From contig NC_017941.2 of NCBI RefSeq assembly GCF_000306765.2, positions 2,356,001-2,420,000 on the forward strand: a DNA stretch of 64,000 bases, in the 5' to 3' direction. Origin of the DNA: Haloferax mediterranei ATCC 33500. Its GTDB lineage: Archaea > Halobacteriota > Halobacteria > Halobacteriales > Haloferacaceae. This document shows, one piece after another, positions 15,450 through 23,642 of the stretch (position 1 is its first letter; each line of letters begins with the position of its first letter). The notes under the pieces were generated by a model, which searched no databases, was not told the origin of the DNA, and worked only from the letters and a program-made list of their open reading frames with translations. Both the position numbers and the translations under genes were made by a program.

Positions 15450-18035
15450 ATGCCAACGAGTATCATGAGACTCGCCACGCTGGTTCCGACGGTACTCAGG
15501 CGGAGTTACCTTCGGAAGTTTCTGCTCGTTCTCTTGGTCGTGGCCGGGGTGATGGGGGGATTCGGCCTCTACGTCTCGGACATGGTCGGACAAGAGGTCA
15601 GAGCGGACGCGCACGCCGAACTCGAGATGGTCGCCACGCTCGAAGCCGAAGAATTGTCGAGTTGGATGGACGGGTACACCCAGACCGCCCGGATGCTCTC
15701 GGAGTACGAGGACATCCGAACAGGCGACCCCGAGACGATAGACGAGGCACTCGAAACGGAGAAGGATAATCTCCCGTCGGAGGTGCTCGCCATCCACTAC
15801 GTCAAGCCGTCGAACCGTAAAATCGTCCGAAGTACCGACGGGGTGATAGAGACGAAAAGCGTCTCCGACCTCGACGTATCGTGGACGACCGGTGCGCTGA
15901 CCATGTACGACCCCGACGGTGTCGCCATCTCGGAAGTGTACCGCTACGGCGGTGGCGAACGACTCGCATTCCTCAGCCCCGTCGAAGGCCGCGACGGTGC
16001 CGTGATGGTCGTCGTGGACGCGACCGAACACGCAAAGACCCTGAGCGAACCCGTCGAAGGGTCTCGAACGCGGGTGGTCACCGCCGAACAGGTCATCGCC
16101 TTCGACAAGTACGGAAACAACGTGCTCACGAAGTACCGCGACGGAACCGAGACGCCCGCGCTCGACGCCGCACTCGATGGCAACGCGGGCGTGCTCGAAC
16201 GAGCAGGAGAGAAAGGAACGCAAAACGAGGATTCTGTCGTCGCCTACGCGCCCGTCTCGGGGACGAGTTGGGCTGTTATTATCGAGGCACCGCCCCAGAA
16301 CGCCTACGCGGTCGCGCAGTTCGTCGAACGGGACATTGCGATTCTCATCGGTGTCGCACTCGGCGGCCTCGCATTAGTCGGTCTCACCATCGGCCGCGGA
16401 ACCGTCGTCTCGCTCCGTCGACTCCGGAAGCGCGCCGATACACTCGCTGGCGGCGACCTCGACGTTGACCTCACGACCCAGCGTGTCGACGAATTCGGGG
16501 TGCTGACCGAGGCGTTCGCAGAGATGCGAGACGGGTTGCGCGACCGCATTGAAGCCGCTGAAGCCGCCAGCCGTGACCTCGCGAACGCGGCGACGGACTA
16601 CCAGAAGACGATGGACCGCGCCGCAACGGGCGACCTGACTGTCCGCACGACTGTCGAGCCCGACGACGAGGCGATGGCCGCCGTTGGCGAGGGAATCGAC
16701 GCGATGCTCGCCGACCTCGAAGCGACCGTCGGGCAGGTTGCGACGTTCGCGGCCACGGTTGACGCCGCGGGCGAGCGCGTCACTGCCGGAACCGAAGAAG
16801 TGAGTTCGGCGTCCGAGCGTGTCGAGCAGGCGACCGCCGAAATTTCGGAAGGTGCGGCCGAACAAGCGTCGCTTCTCGACGAGGTATCCTCGGAGATGCA
16901 AGACCTCTCTGCGACAGTCCAAGAGGTCGCCGCCTCCGCCGACGAACTCGCTCAACTCACGAGTGATGCAACCAAGTACGGTGAAGCCGGCCGTGATGCG
17001 AGCGCCGCCGTCCACGAGGAGATGGCGAATATCGACGACCGAGTCGCGTCCGCGGCCGAAGGCGTCGAAACGCTCCGCGAGGAGGTCACAGAGATTGGCG
17101 AAGTGGTCGACCTCATCGAGGACATCGCCGACCAGACCAACCTGCTGGCGCTCAACGCCTCTATCGAAGCAGCTCGCGCGGGCGAGGCTGGCGAGGGGTT
17201 CGCGGTCGTCGCCGAAAGCGTGAAAGAACTCGCGGGGGAGACCGCCGAGGCGACGACCGAAATCGCCGACTCCATCGCGGCGGTCGAGACGGCCGCAGAC
17301 GAGACGGTCGAAGAAGTCAGAGCCGCGCGCGAGCAAGTCTCACAAGGCTCCGAAACGGTCGAAGAAGGCGTCGAAGCAATCGACGAAGCGGTCGACCGAC
17401 TCGACGAGGTTGACCACGGCGTGGCCGCGATAGACGAAGCGACTGCCACCCAAGCGTCGGCGGCGCAGTCGGTTGCAGTTCTCGCCGACGAAGCGGCCGA
17501 AATCGCCTCCGAGACGCAGACCGAGGCCGCGGATGTCGCCAATGCGGCGCACGACCAGAACGACGCCATGGTCGGCGTCGCCGGACAGATGCAGGAACTC
17601 TCGTCGACCACCGACGAACTGCGGTCGCTTGCCGACCGGTTCGAGGTGCGAGATGAGGCGACGGTCGGTGACGGCGCAGGCGAACGACCCGGCAGTAGTG
17701 ACACTGACCAAGTAACCGGGGGTGACAACACGGGCGAAGTCGACGATATCGACGAGGTCGACGACGCGGAAGCGGGCGACGAACCGAATGAATTCGGTGA
17801 ACCTAGTGAGTCCAGTGACCCTAGTGAGTCCGACGAGTCCAACGAACTCGACGAGCCTGACGACTCCGCTGAACCAGACAAACCAACTGGTCCCGACGAA
17901 CCTGCTGAATCCGCTGAACCCGTCGACTCCGACGAACCCAACAAAAAATCGGTAGACGCGGAGGCCAGAGAGTCGATGTCGTCACCGACGATGGCAGACC
18001 TCGCAGCAGACGGCCCGGGCGCGGACGGCGAGTAA
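15450..18035 (+). CDS. Methyl-accepting chemotaxis (halobacterial) transducer
   Basis: The 861-residue transducer has a TM helix near residues 20-40, an extracellular Cache-like sensor to about residue 290, a second TM helix, a HAMP linker, and a cytoplasmic four-helix coiled coil. The CheA/CheW-contacting tip reads [20 protein letters not shown], the conserved MA signature. The start is ATG 15450 ([11 protein letters not shown]); ATG 15465 is also possible. The last 120 residues are a disordered Glu/Pro/Ser/Asp repeat tail (patterns such as [15 protein letters not shown]). It signals through CheA to the archaellum. Ligand unknown; no che genes are near. Confidence 0.93.
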   Translation: MPTSIMRLATLVPTVLRRSYLRKFLLVLLVVAGVMGGFGLYVSDMVGQEVRADAHAELEMVATLEAEELSSWMDGYTQTARMLSEYEDIRTGDPETIDEALETEKDNLPSEVLAIHYVKPSNRKIVRSTDGVIETKSVSDLDVSWTTGALTMYDPDGVAISEVYRYGGGERLAFLSPVEGRDGAVMVVVDATEHAKTLSEPVEGSRTRVVTAEQVIAFDKYGNNVLTKYRDGTETPALDAALDGNAGVLERAGEKGTQNEDSVVAYAPVSGTSWAVIIEAPPQNAYAVAQFVERDIAILIGVALGGLALVGLTIGRGTVVSLRRLRKRADTLAGGDLDVDLTTQRVDEFGVLTEAFAEMRDGLRDRIEAAEAASRDLANAATDYQKTMDRAATGDLTVRTTVEPDDEAMAAVGEGIDAMLADLEATVGQVATFAATVDAAGERVTAGTEEVSSASERVEQATAEISEGAAEQASLLDEVSSEMQDLSATVQEVAASADELAQLTSDATKYGEAGRDASAAVHEEMANIDDRVASAAEGVETLREEVTEIGEVVDLIEDIADQTNLLALNASIEAARAGEAGEGFAVVAESVKELAGETAEATTEIADSIAAVETAADETVEEVRAAREQVSQGSETVEEGVEAIDEAVDRLDEVDHGVAAIDEATATQASAAQSVAVLADEAAEIASETQTEAADVANAAHDQNDAMVGVAGQMQELSSTTDELRSLADRFEVRDEATVGDGAGERPGSSDTDQVTGGDNTGEVDDIDEVDDAEAGDEPNEFGEPSESSDPSESDESNELDEPDDSAEPDKPTGPDEPAESAEPVDSDEPNKKSVDAEARESMSSPTMADLAADGPGADGE

Positions 18036-18052
18036 GCGTCGGCGACGGACGG

Positions 18053-18057
18053 TTTTT
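18053..18057 (+). terminator. T-rich stop signal after the transducer
   Basis: A run of five T bases, in ggacggtttttacg, lies 18 bp after the transducer stop codon. Archaeal transcription often ends at such T tracts without a hairpin. The assignment is by position and composition only. Confidence 0.35.
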
Positions 18058-18192
18058 ACGAGTACTTCGCGCCGACGCCGAGTCGAGAGTGCGGCCGCTC
18101 GCGCGCTGCGTTCGAGTCAGTACTCGGAAGCCGACGGCTCGTTGGTGTTGGTTCTTCAGAAAGGGATAGGCAGCCGCACGGGAGCGGCCCGC

Positions 18193-18206
18193 GCGGCAAT
18201 TGCCGC
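18193..18206. promoter_or_regulatory. 14-bp perfect palindrome
   Basis: The sequence gcggcaattgccgc reads the same on both strands. It lies in the intergenic region between the transducer and the DUF5813 gene, 18 bp before a 10-bp-arm inverted repeat. It could be a dimeric regulator site. No cognate regulator is suggested by the neighbours. Confidence 0.4.
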
Positions 18207-18223
18207 CCTAGATTGGTCCCCGC

Positions 18224-18254
18224 TGACGCTTCGGCCCTCCAAAGCGAAGCGTCA
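18224..18254. promoter_or_regulatory. Inverted repeat with 10-bp arms
   Basis: The arms tgacgcttcg (18224-18233) and cgaagcgtca (18245-18254) are perfectly complementary with an 11-base loop. The element is about 125 bp upstream of the DUF5813 start and 25 bp before a TATA-like tacttaaa near 18276. It could be an operator, a terminator hairpin of the upstream unit, or part of a small RNA. No T tract follows it, which is against a terminator. Confidence 0.45.
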
Positions 18255-18378
18255 CCTGAAAGGAGTGCGGCAAGATACTTAAACGTGCCGCCATCGGGTT
18301 GATTCCGGCGTTGTCGGCCGATTCAGGGGGTGAATGCGACGCAATGGGCTTTTCTCTCGTCGGAACGTTCACCCTCCC

Positions 18379-18879
18379 ATGAGCGAACACGAGATTCCCG
18401 GTCGGGTTCGTCGTGCGTTCGGCGACCATGGGTCGTTCGAACAGGCCGACGACGGGATGTTCGAGTCGGTGACGACGCCCTTCGACGGCACCGTCAGCGT
18501 CGCAACACGAGAGAACGGACACGTCGAATTCGATGTCGAGATTCGCGTGCCGATGCTCTCGGCTGTCGTGGCCGACGAAGTCGCCGAAATCGTCGAAGAC
18601 GGCTGGTACGAGACGTTCGAACTCCGTCTGGAAGACGTTGACGGCGTCGTCGCTGGCGACCACGAACTCGACCCGGCCGTCCGGCGCGTCGCAGATGAGG
18701 CGGTCATCGAGGCGACGTTCTCCGACATTAACGAGCGACGCGGCGTTGACGACGCCGGCGCAGTCATCGACTACGTCGAAGGAACGTACGTCGAGGGAAT
18801 CATCCCCGGCTACGAGTACACGGAACCGGTGACGAGTATCCTGCGCAGCGCACGCGACGCGGCCGGAACTGGATTCTGA
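18379..18879 (+). CDS. DUF5813 family haloarchaeal protein
   Basis: The 166-residue acidic soluble protein starts MSEHEIPGRVRRAFGDHGSF and contains the conserved segments FESVTTPFDGTVSV and VEDGWYETFELRLEDV, which I recognise as the haloarchaea-specific family DUF5813. Its biochemical role is unknown. The ATG at 18379 was preferred to an upstream in-frame codon that adds 15 arginine-rich residues. It has no evident operon partner; the next gene is on the opposite strand. Confidence 0.78.
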   Translation: MSEHEIPGRVRRAFGDHGSFEQADDGMFESVTTPFDGTVSVATRENGHVEFDVEIRVPMLSAVVADEVAEIVEDGWYETFELRLEDVDGVVAGDHELDPAVRRVADEAVIEATFSDINERRGVDDAGAVIDYVEGTYVEGIIPGYEYTEPVTSILRSARDAAGTGF

Positions 18880-18918
18880 GGCGTTGGGGTTTTCTGAGGT
18901 GCTGGAGGGCACTCTCAA

Positions 18919-18964
18919 GCATTAGTTACCGACCACTGCTGGCATTAGTTACCGACCACTTCTG
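18919..18964. repeat. 23-bp tandem duplication
   Basis: Two adjacent copies of a 23-bp unit starting gcattagttaccgaccact fill 18919-18941 and 18942-18964, differing at one base near the end. They lie in the non-coding gap between the DUF5813 gene and the convergent RAM/TrkA unit. The duplication looks recent. Confidence 0.9.
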
Positions 18965-19076
18965 AGCAGTCTTTCGAGAGCCACCGGAACGGTGGCGACA
19001 CGGAAAGCGGTTCGAAGTGGGCCGATGAAAACGTGTGTCGACAGCCGAGTCGGGGGCGATAGCCGCCTGCGACCGC

Positions 19077-19313
19077 TCAGTCCATCGTGATGTACGTCTG
19101 AGTATCTTCGATGCCCTCGACGGACTGAATCCCACCGGCGATATCTTTCACGTCTGTCGGCGACTCTACATCGACCTTGACAATGAAGTCGACGTCGCCA
19201 GCGACGATGTGAGCACTCTCGATACCGTTGTCGACCGCGAGCAAGTCCTCTTTCAGTTGATCGATACCGTTCGTCAGGGCTGCAGCTTTGACCATGATGT
19301 AAGCGGTAACCAT
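19077..19313 (-). CDS. Stand-alone Lrp/AsnC ligand-binding (RAM) protein
   Basis: The 78-residue protein is a single RAM (regulation of amino-acid metabolism) domain with no helix-turn-helix. It shows MVTAYIMVKAA, SAHIVAGDVDFIVKVDVES and TQTYITMD, matching the beta-alpha-beta pattern of Lrp C-terminal domains. Such proteins form oligomers that bind small molecules, often amino acids. It starts 2 bp after the TrkA stop, so it is co-transcribed. It is a close paralog of the RAM protein at 20108. Confidence 0.9.
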   Translation of the reverse strand: MVTAYIMVKAAALTNGIDQLKEDLLAVDNGIESAHIVAGDVDFIVKVDVESPTDVKDIAGGIQSVEGIEDTQTYITMD

Positions 19314-19315
19314 TA

Positions 19316-19999
19316 TTATGCACCTCCTGCCGCGGCAGCAACTTCATCGCCGACGAGCAGTTGTCGCACCTCGTTGAGCACGTCGAAGTCGGCGAGAACG
19401 GCGACACGGTCTCCCGTTTCGAGGGAGTCGTCGGAAAGCGGAATCCCCATCGACTGACCCTTCTTGCCGAACGCAAGAAGCCGGGAATTCGCCGGGAGTG
19501 CCACCTCCTCGATACTGTATCCGTTCATTGGCGAACTCTCGGTCACCGTCACGAGAATGACCTGCAAGTGCTGTGCGATGTCCGCGATAGCGCGGATAGA
19601 CCCGCCGAGCAAGGCATTCTTCGCACCGATTGCACCGAGGCGCTCGGGGTAGACGATTTCGTCCACCTCTCTGGCGTACTTCTGGTAGATTTCTTCGCGG
19701 TAATCCTCGTCGACGCGGAGGACCGTCCGACAATCGAAGTGCTTGGCGATCATACACGCCGCGAAGTTCACGTTGAGGTCAGCCGTGAGTGCGCCGAGTG
19801 CATCCGAATCCTCGATTCCCGCCTCGATGAGCACGTCTTCGCGGGCACCGTCGCCTTCGATAACCTCGAAGCCCACCTCTCGAGCCCGCTTGACGCGGTC
19901 TCGGTCTAGTTCGACCAAGACGATATCGTGGCCCTCCTCGCGAAGGACACGGGCAGTGCGCAAACCGACCCGTCCAGAACCAATGATAACGAACCGCAT
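19316..19999 (-). CDS. trkA: TrkA-type RCK potassium uptake regulator
   Basis: The 227-residue protein has an N-terminal RCK Rossmann fold with IIGSGRVGLRTARVL, then VLVELDRDR binding the nucleotide ribose, and a C-terminal TrkA-C domain from about residue 145 with VALPANSRLLAFGKKG. It binds NAD(H) or ATP and gates a Trk/Ktr-type K+ channel at the membrane, which matters in a halophile that keeps molar K+. No membrane channel gene is adjacent. Start is ATG 19999 (MRFVIIGSG). It heads an operon with a RAM protein. Confidence 0.92.
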   Translation of the reverse strand: MRFVIIGSGRVGLRTARVLREEGHDIVLVELDRDRVKRAREVGFEVIEGDGAREDVLIEAGIEDSDALGALTADLNVNFAACMIAKHFDCRTVLRVDEDYREEIYQKYAREVDEIVYPERLGAIGAKNALLGGSIRAIADIAQHLQVILVTVTESSPMNGYSIEEVALPANSRLLAFGKKGQSMGIPLSDDSLETGDRVAVLADFDVLNEVRQLLVGDEVAAAAGGA

Positions 20000-20082
20000 G
20001 GTAATACGGTATGTCGGCGGGAACAAATAACCTTACCCCGGTTTGGGTCAAGTTGGCGCGTTCGGTCGAAGCAAGGCTTTTG

Positions 20083-20092
20083 CCACATGTGG
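20083..20092. promoter_or_regulatory. Palindrome ccacatgtgg between divergent trkA and RAM genes
   Basis: This perfect 10-bp palindrome lies 84 bp upstream of the TrkA start and 16 bp upstream of the second RAM gene. A TATA-like gaatatat follows it at 20095. The position between divergent genes suggests a shared operator. The regulator is unknown. Confidence 0.4.
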
Positions 20093-20107
20093 TAGAATAT
20101 ATCACGC

Positions 20108-20341
20108 ATGGTTCACGCGTTCATCATGGTGAAGACCGGCGCTGGGGAATCCGAACAGTTGCTCGGTCCCATCCGCGACTTCGACGCGGTGGCCGAGGCA
20201 CACATCGTCGCCGGTGCGTACGACGTTATCGCCGAGGTCGACACCGACGCAGTGTACGAGGTGCTGAAGACGGCATCGAGTCGAATTCAAGGGTTAGAAG
20301 GTGTCGCCGACACGAAGACGTATATATCGCTCGACGACTGA
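20108..20341 (+). CDS. Stand-alone Lrp/AsnC ligand-binding (RAM) protein, second copy
   Basis: This 77-residue protein is a lone RAM domain similar along its length to the product at 19077: MVHAFIMVKTG against MVTAYIMVKAA, AEAHIVAGAYDVIAEVD against SAHIVAGDVDFIVKVD, and TKTYISLDD at the end. It has no DNA-binding domain. It is divergent from the TrkA operon with about 100 bp between them. The pair may have come from duplication around trkA. It probably senses a small molecule, but the ligand is unknown. Confidence 0.88.
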   Translation: MVHAFIMVKTGAGESEQLLGPIRDFDAVAEAHIVAGAYDVIAEVDTDAVYEVLKTASSRIQGLEGVADTKTYISLDD

Positions 20342-20381
20342 GGTGGCGACACAGCGGGCTGCAGTGTTGATGTGGCAAGCT

Positions 20382-20465
20382 ACGGTACCGACGCAGCATC
20401 CCACGGTACTGACGCAGCATCCCACGGTACTGACGCGGCGGGTTACGGTGCCATCGCAACGGCAC
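20382..20465. repeat. 21-bp tandem repeat, two-and-a-half to four copies
   Basis: Units of 21 bp starting acggta follow one another at 20382, 20403, 20424 and 20445. The first two differ at one base, the third diverges in its last part, and the fourth keeps only the start. On the plus strand the unit could encode SHGTDAA in an open frame from 20372, but that frame runs into the convergent E1-alpha gene and is not believed. The array sits between two convergent genes. Confidence 0.85.
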
Positions 20466-20506
20466 CAGCCGCACCAATCCAGTTATGCAGCGTTCGTCGT
20501 CTAGCC

Positions 20507-21553
20507 TTAGCGCTCGATATCGAACGGGCCGTGTTCTTCGATAAACTCGACGTGTTCCTCGCGCTGGCGGGCGAGTTCAGGCGGCAATTCCTCGTAGATG
20601 TGACCGAATAGCTCCTCGGTTCCCGGTTCGGGAGTCTCTTCGGCTATCTCGATGGCCTCGCGTAGCTCCTCGTTGGCTTCCTCGTACATCGATTCGATGA
20701 GGTCGTCATCGGCGATGTCATGCTCACGGCAGAACTCCTCGAAGCGTTCGACCGGGTCACGGGTCCGCCACTCCGGAAGGTCCGGGTCGTCGTCGCGGTA
20801 CCGCGAGGGGTCGTCCGCAGTCGTGTGTGGCCCCTGTCGGTAGGTCAGGCTCTCGATGAGCACTGGCTCGCCGTTGCGTGCCTTCTCCAGTCCTTTCTCG
20901 ACGGCTCCCCTGACTGCGAGCGGGTCGTTACCGTCAACCTGCATTCCTTCGATGCCGTAGGCCTCAGCCTTCGCAGCGATGGACTCGCTTGCTGTCTGTC
21001 GGTCGCGGGGGAGCGAAATCGCCCACCCGTTGTTCTCACAGAAGAAGACGACAGGTGCGTCGAAGACACCGGCGAAGTTGAGCCCTTCGTGGAAGTCGCC
21101 TTCGGACGTCGCGCCGTCGCCGAAGCAGGCCAGCGCCGCGTAGTCGTCGTCGCGGTAGTCCGCGGCCATACCGACGCCCGCAGCGTGGGGAATTTGGCTG
21201 GCGATTGGGACCGCCTGTGGAAACACCGGCACGTCGTGGTCGGAGGTGTACTCGGCGTGACCGCGGCGGAAGAGAAGCAGGTCACTCGGGGGGACCCCAC
21301 GGGCGATTTGGAAGGCGTTGGACCGATAGGTCGGCAAGAGCACGTCGTCCTCGCGCATTGCGTGGGCTGCTCCGATTTGTGATGCTTCCTGTCCATGGAA
21401 CGGCGGGTAGCCGCTCATCCAGCCGCGTCGCTGGAGAGCAAGTGCACGCTCGTCGAACCGTCGCGCTCGAATCATGTCGCGGAGGGCGGTGCGAGCATCC
21501 TCGGCGGTGAATCCCGTTCCGTCCAACCCGCGCTCTGCGATGAGTCGATGCAT
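20507..21553 (-). CDS. 2-oxoacid dehydrogenase E1 component, alpha subunit
   Basis: The 348-residue protein belongs to the E1-alpha family of thiamine-diphosphate enzymes. The TPP motif GDGATSEGDFHEGLNFAG...CENN is intact, and the substrate channel segments YPPFHGQEAS and QGPHTTADDPSRY, with the phosphorylation-loop equivalent, are present. In the complex it decarboxylates a 2-oxo acid and passes the acyl group to lipoyl-E2. No E1-beta, E2 or E3 gene lies within the window, so this is an orphan alpha subunit. Haloarchaea have several such paralogs, with the true substrate (pyruvate or branched-chain) often unknown. Confidence 0.9.
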   Translation of the reverse strand: MHRLIAERGLDGTGFTAEDARTALRDMIRARRFDERALALQRRGWMSGYPPFHGQEASQIGAAHAMREDDVLLPTYRSNAFQIARGVPPSDLLLFRRGHAEYTSDHDVPVFPQAVPIASQIPHAAGVGMAADYRDDDYAALACFGDGATSEGDFHEGLNFAGVFDAPVVFFCENNGWAISLPRDRQTASESIAAKAEAYGIEGMQVDGNDPLAVRGAVEKGLEKARNGEPVLIESLTYRQGPHTTADDPSRYRDDDPDLPEWRTRDPVERFEEFCREHDIADDDLIESMYEEANEELREAIEIAEETPEPGTEELFGHIYEELPPELARQREEHVEFIEEHGPFDIER

Positions 21554-21702
21554 AGCGGTCAGTCACGGTCCTTCGTGATAAACGTCTGCGGTTCGCATAC
21601 TCCAGTGGGGATGTACTCCAGTCGAGTTATTATTGTTCCGTGGGCGCACGGGACGGCCACCGAGAGCGACAGGCCAAAGACCACCGCCACCGTAGGCGGG
21701 AT

Positions 21703-22023
21703 ATGGTCTCGGTGGTCAACCTCGTGCTCATGGGAGTGGTCATTATCCTCCACACCCTCATCGCGGCGGTCATGACGCGCTTCTTCCGCCTCCGACTGAA
21801 GACGCAGTGGGGGTACATACTGTATGCGCTGTTTCTCATCCCACTCGTGCTGTTCGTCTCGACGCTGGTATTCTCCGGGGTGCTCGGTATCGGTGTGGAC
21901 CTCGGCAGTGCCACGGCCGCGTTCGGCGTGATGATTGGCATGCCGCTAGCGCTCGGATTCACTATCGACACGCTGTACGTCCCGCCGCCGGAAGAGTTCG
22001 AGAACCTCCCCGAATCGCAGTAG
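21703..22023 (+). CDS. Haloarchaeal membrane protein, about three helices
   Basis: The 106-residue protein starts MVSVVNLVLMGVVIILHTLI and has three hydrophobic segments, about residues 3-22, 36-58 and 64-90. A short cytoplasmic end contains the proline-rich YVPPPEEFENLPESQ. The ATG at 21703 is preferred; an upstream in-frame codon adds a His/Arg-rich stretch. The family is not recognised. A 9-bp-arm hairpin lies 10 bp after its stop. Confidence 0.7.
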   Translation: MVSVVNLVLMGVVIILHTLIAAVMTRFFRLRLKTQWGYILYALFLIPLVLFVSTLVFSGVLGIGVDLGSATAAFGVMIGMPLALGFTIDTLYVPPPEEFENLPESQ

Positions 22024-22032
22024 CGAAGGTAA

Positions 22033-22070
22033 GTCCGTAGAGACGACCGACACGTCGTCTCTGACTGGAC
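22033..22070. terminator. Hairpin after the membrane protein gene
   Basis: The arms agagacgac (22039-22047) and gtcgtctct (22054-22062) are a perfect inverted repeat with a 6-base loop. Flanking gtcc and ggac can extend the stem. It begins 10 bp after a stop codon. No T tract follows, so it may protect the mRNA 3' end or be a regulator site rather than an intrinsic terminator. Confidence 0.4.
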
Positions 22071-22260
22071 TGCTCAGTTTGAGCCTCTTCCTTCGAACGT
22101 TTATAGCGGGCAAGTTTATGTGGCGGATGTGGTTTGTTTCACTCACCCGGTCAGTGTGTTCACGGACTGTTCTCCATAAGGTATTTGATAGGTCATGTAG
22201 ATTTCAAAAACGCTTACCACGAATGTCTGTGTGTAATACTACCGTGGGAAAGGATGCATT

Positions 22261-22431
22261 ATGCTTATTGGGAAGCGGTGTACAACATGCCACGATAGCA
22301 TCGAGACGGACGAGTACGTGTACTGTGATGCGTGTGGGAGGACGATTCACAAACGCTGTGCAGAATACGAGATGGCCTTCGAATGCCCAGAGTGTGCGAC
22401 CGACCTCGAAATCGGAGTCGTGGAGTTCTGA
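22261..22431 (+). CDS. 56-residue zinc-finger protein with a C4HC3 (PHD-like) ligand pattern
   Basis: An ATG at 22261 starts a 56-residue protein that was too short for routine ORF finding. Its ligands are Cys7, Cys10, Cys22, Cys25, His30, Cys33, Cys42 and Cys45. The spacing C-x2-C-x11-C-x2-C-x4-H-x2-C-x8-C-x2-C is the cross-brace pattern of PHD and RING-variant fingers, binding two zinc ions. The rest is acidic (DLEIGVVEF end). Haloarchaea encode many small zinc fingers of unknown role. It may bind protein or nucleic acid. It lies alone, with AT-rich DNA upstream for a promoter. Confidence 0.8.
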   Translation: MLIGKRCTTCHDSIETDEYVYCDACGRTIHKRCAEYEMAFECPECATDLEIGVVEF

Positions 22432-22581
22432 CGGGTGTTACCCGTGTCACTTCCACTCTGGGTCCGCGTCGTTAGTTTTGCTGAAGGGTTTGAGAACGAC
22501 ACCGCCGACCTACATCGAACGGATGTGAGAACGGCTCTATGACGCCGTCGCGTTGTTTTCGAGACAGTATTTGAGTGTCGC

Positions 22582-23175
22582 TCAGTTCGCGTCGAGAATC
22601 TCTTCGAGCGCCGACTCGACGGCATCGAGTACGTCTTCCGGCGGCTGCGTCGCGTCGACGCGGACGAACCGCTCCGGTTCGGCGTCGATGAGTCGCTCGT
22701 AGTTCGCCCGCACGTCCGCGAGGTACGCTGCCTGCTCGAACTTATTCGTCGACCCACTTCGGGCGGCCGCCGTCTCGGGGTCCACATCGAGGTAGATGGT
22801 CTTGTCCGGCGGACGCGAGAACGCAGAGTGGATACCCATGATGTACTCCATCGGGCGCGTGAGGTCGCTGTCGCGGAGCGAGGCGGCCTGATAGGCGTAC
22901 CGGGAGTCCGAGTAGCGGTCCGAGATGACGAGGTCTCCCTCGGCGAGCGCCGGGCGAACGACGCGCGAAAGGTGGTCGGCGTGGTCCGCGGTGAAAAGAA
23001 AGAGCGTCGCCAGCGGGTCGGCGTCGTCGTCGCCGATTGCACGGTTGACCGCATCTCCGTACCACGAATCCGACGTGGGTTCCCGAGTGAAGACTGCATC
23101 CGGATAGACATCGTGGAGCGCCTCCCAGACGGTGGTCTTGCCGCTTCCGTCGAGGCCCTCAAGCGTGACGAGCAT
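22582..23175 (-). CDS. tmk: Thymidylate kinase
   Basis: The 197-residue protein phosphorylates dTMP to dTDP for DNA synthesis. The P-loop is [11 protein letters not shown], the DR(Y/H) motif is [13 protein letters not shown], and the dTMP-binding region has [10 protein letters not shown]. The lid region is short, typical of archaeal enzymes. The start ATG 23175 ([12 protein letters not shown]) was chosen because the P-loop normally sits within the first 15 residues; the frame is open 20 residues further upstream. It is monocistronic and divergent from the small gene at 23249. Confidence 0.95.
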   Translation of the reverse strand: MLVTLEGLDGSGKTTVWEALHDVYPDAVFTREPTSDSWYGDAVNRAIGDDDADPLATLFLFTADHADHLSRVVRPALAEGDLVISDRYSDSRYAYQAASLRDSDLTRPMEYIMGIHSAFSRPPDKTIYLDVDPETAAARSGSTNKFEQAAYLADVRANYERLIDAEPERFVRVDATQPPEDVLDAVESALEEILDAN

Positions 23176-23248
23176 ACACCCATAGATTCGGCGCTGCGGA
23201 AAAAGCACCCCGAACTGCCGCAACGATAATGTCAATTCAGAATTATCT

Positions 23249-23500
23249 ATGCGTGTGCCATCCGCTTACGGACAGCCAGATACCCTCCTCCCGACCGAAC
23301 AGTCCTACAGTATCGTCCGCTTCGACGAGAGCGTTCCACCTGACCACGAATTGTTCGCAACGAAACTGGCGGAAGTGGACGACCTCGATGAGTCTCCGGA
23401 CGAATGGAAGCGCTCGAACGAAGAACTCGTCGTATACGACGAAGTCGGTCGAATCATCAAGCGAACCGACGGTCCGGCTGCCCCGTCGGTATTATTCTAA
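23249..23500 (+). CDS. Small acidic haloarchaeal protein, unknown
   Basis: The 83-residue soluble protein is rich in Asp and Glu, with segments [19 protein letters not shown] and [15 protein letters not shown]. The latter looks like the two-stranded end of a small alpha/beta domain. No family is recognised. It is divergent from tmk with 73 bp between starts, so promoters share that gap. Codon usage fits the core genome, and the composition is that of a real haloarchaeal protein. Confidence 0.72.
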   Translation: MRVPSAYGQPDTLLPTEQSYSIVRFDESVPPDHELFATKLAEVDDLDESPDEWKRSNEELVVYDEVGRIIKRTDGPAAPSVLF

Positions 23501-23642
23501 GTTTCCGTCCTTCGTGTCTAGTTATCTCTCAGAGAGACAGTATTGACACTCATAGAGACAGTCATTGGCACCAAATTGTTTCCGAGTGAAATCGATTTTA
23601 CTTCCCCGTTAGCTTTACCCTGATTCCGCCGAATATTACGGT

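Larger units (their letters stand above)
18036..18378. other. Intergenic region with palindromes, no gene recognised
   Basis: The region holds a T5 tract just after the transducer, the 14-bp palindrome at 18193, the inverted repeat at 18224-18254, and a TATA-like element near 18276. That TATA would place a transcript start near 18303 and a leader of about 75 bases for the DUF5813 gene. I see no coding frame or RNA gene that stands out. Confidence 0.5.

Noticed and set aside
20372..20611. 79-residue plus-strand frame across the 21-bp repeats
   Set aside because: Its second half is antisense to the E1-alpha gene and its first half is just the tandem repeat.
23520..23570. Two copies of agagacagt near 23538 and 23556
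   Set aside because: Nine bases, two copies, no flanking symmetry; too weak to call a repeat element.
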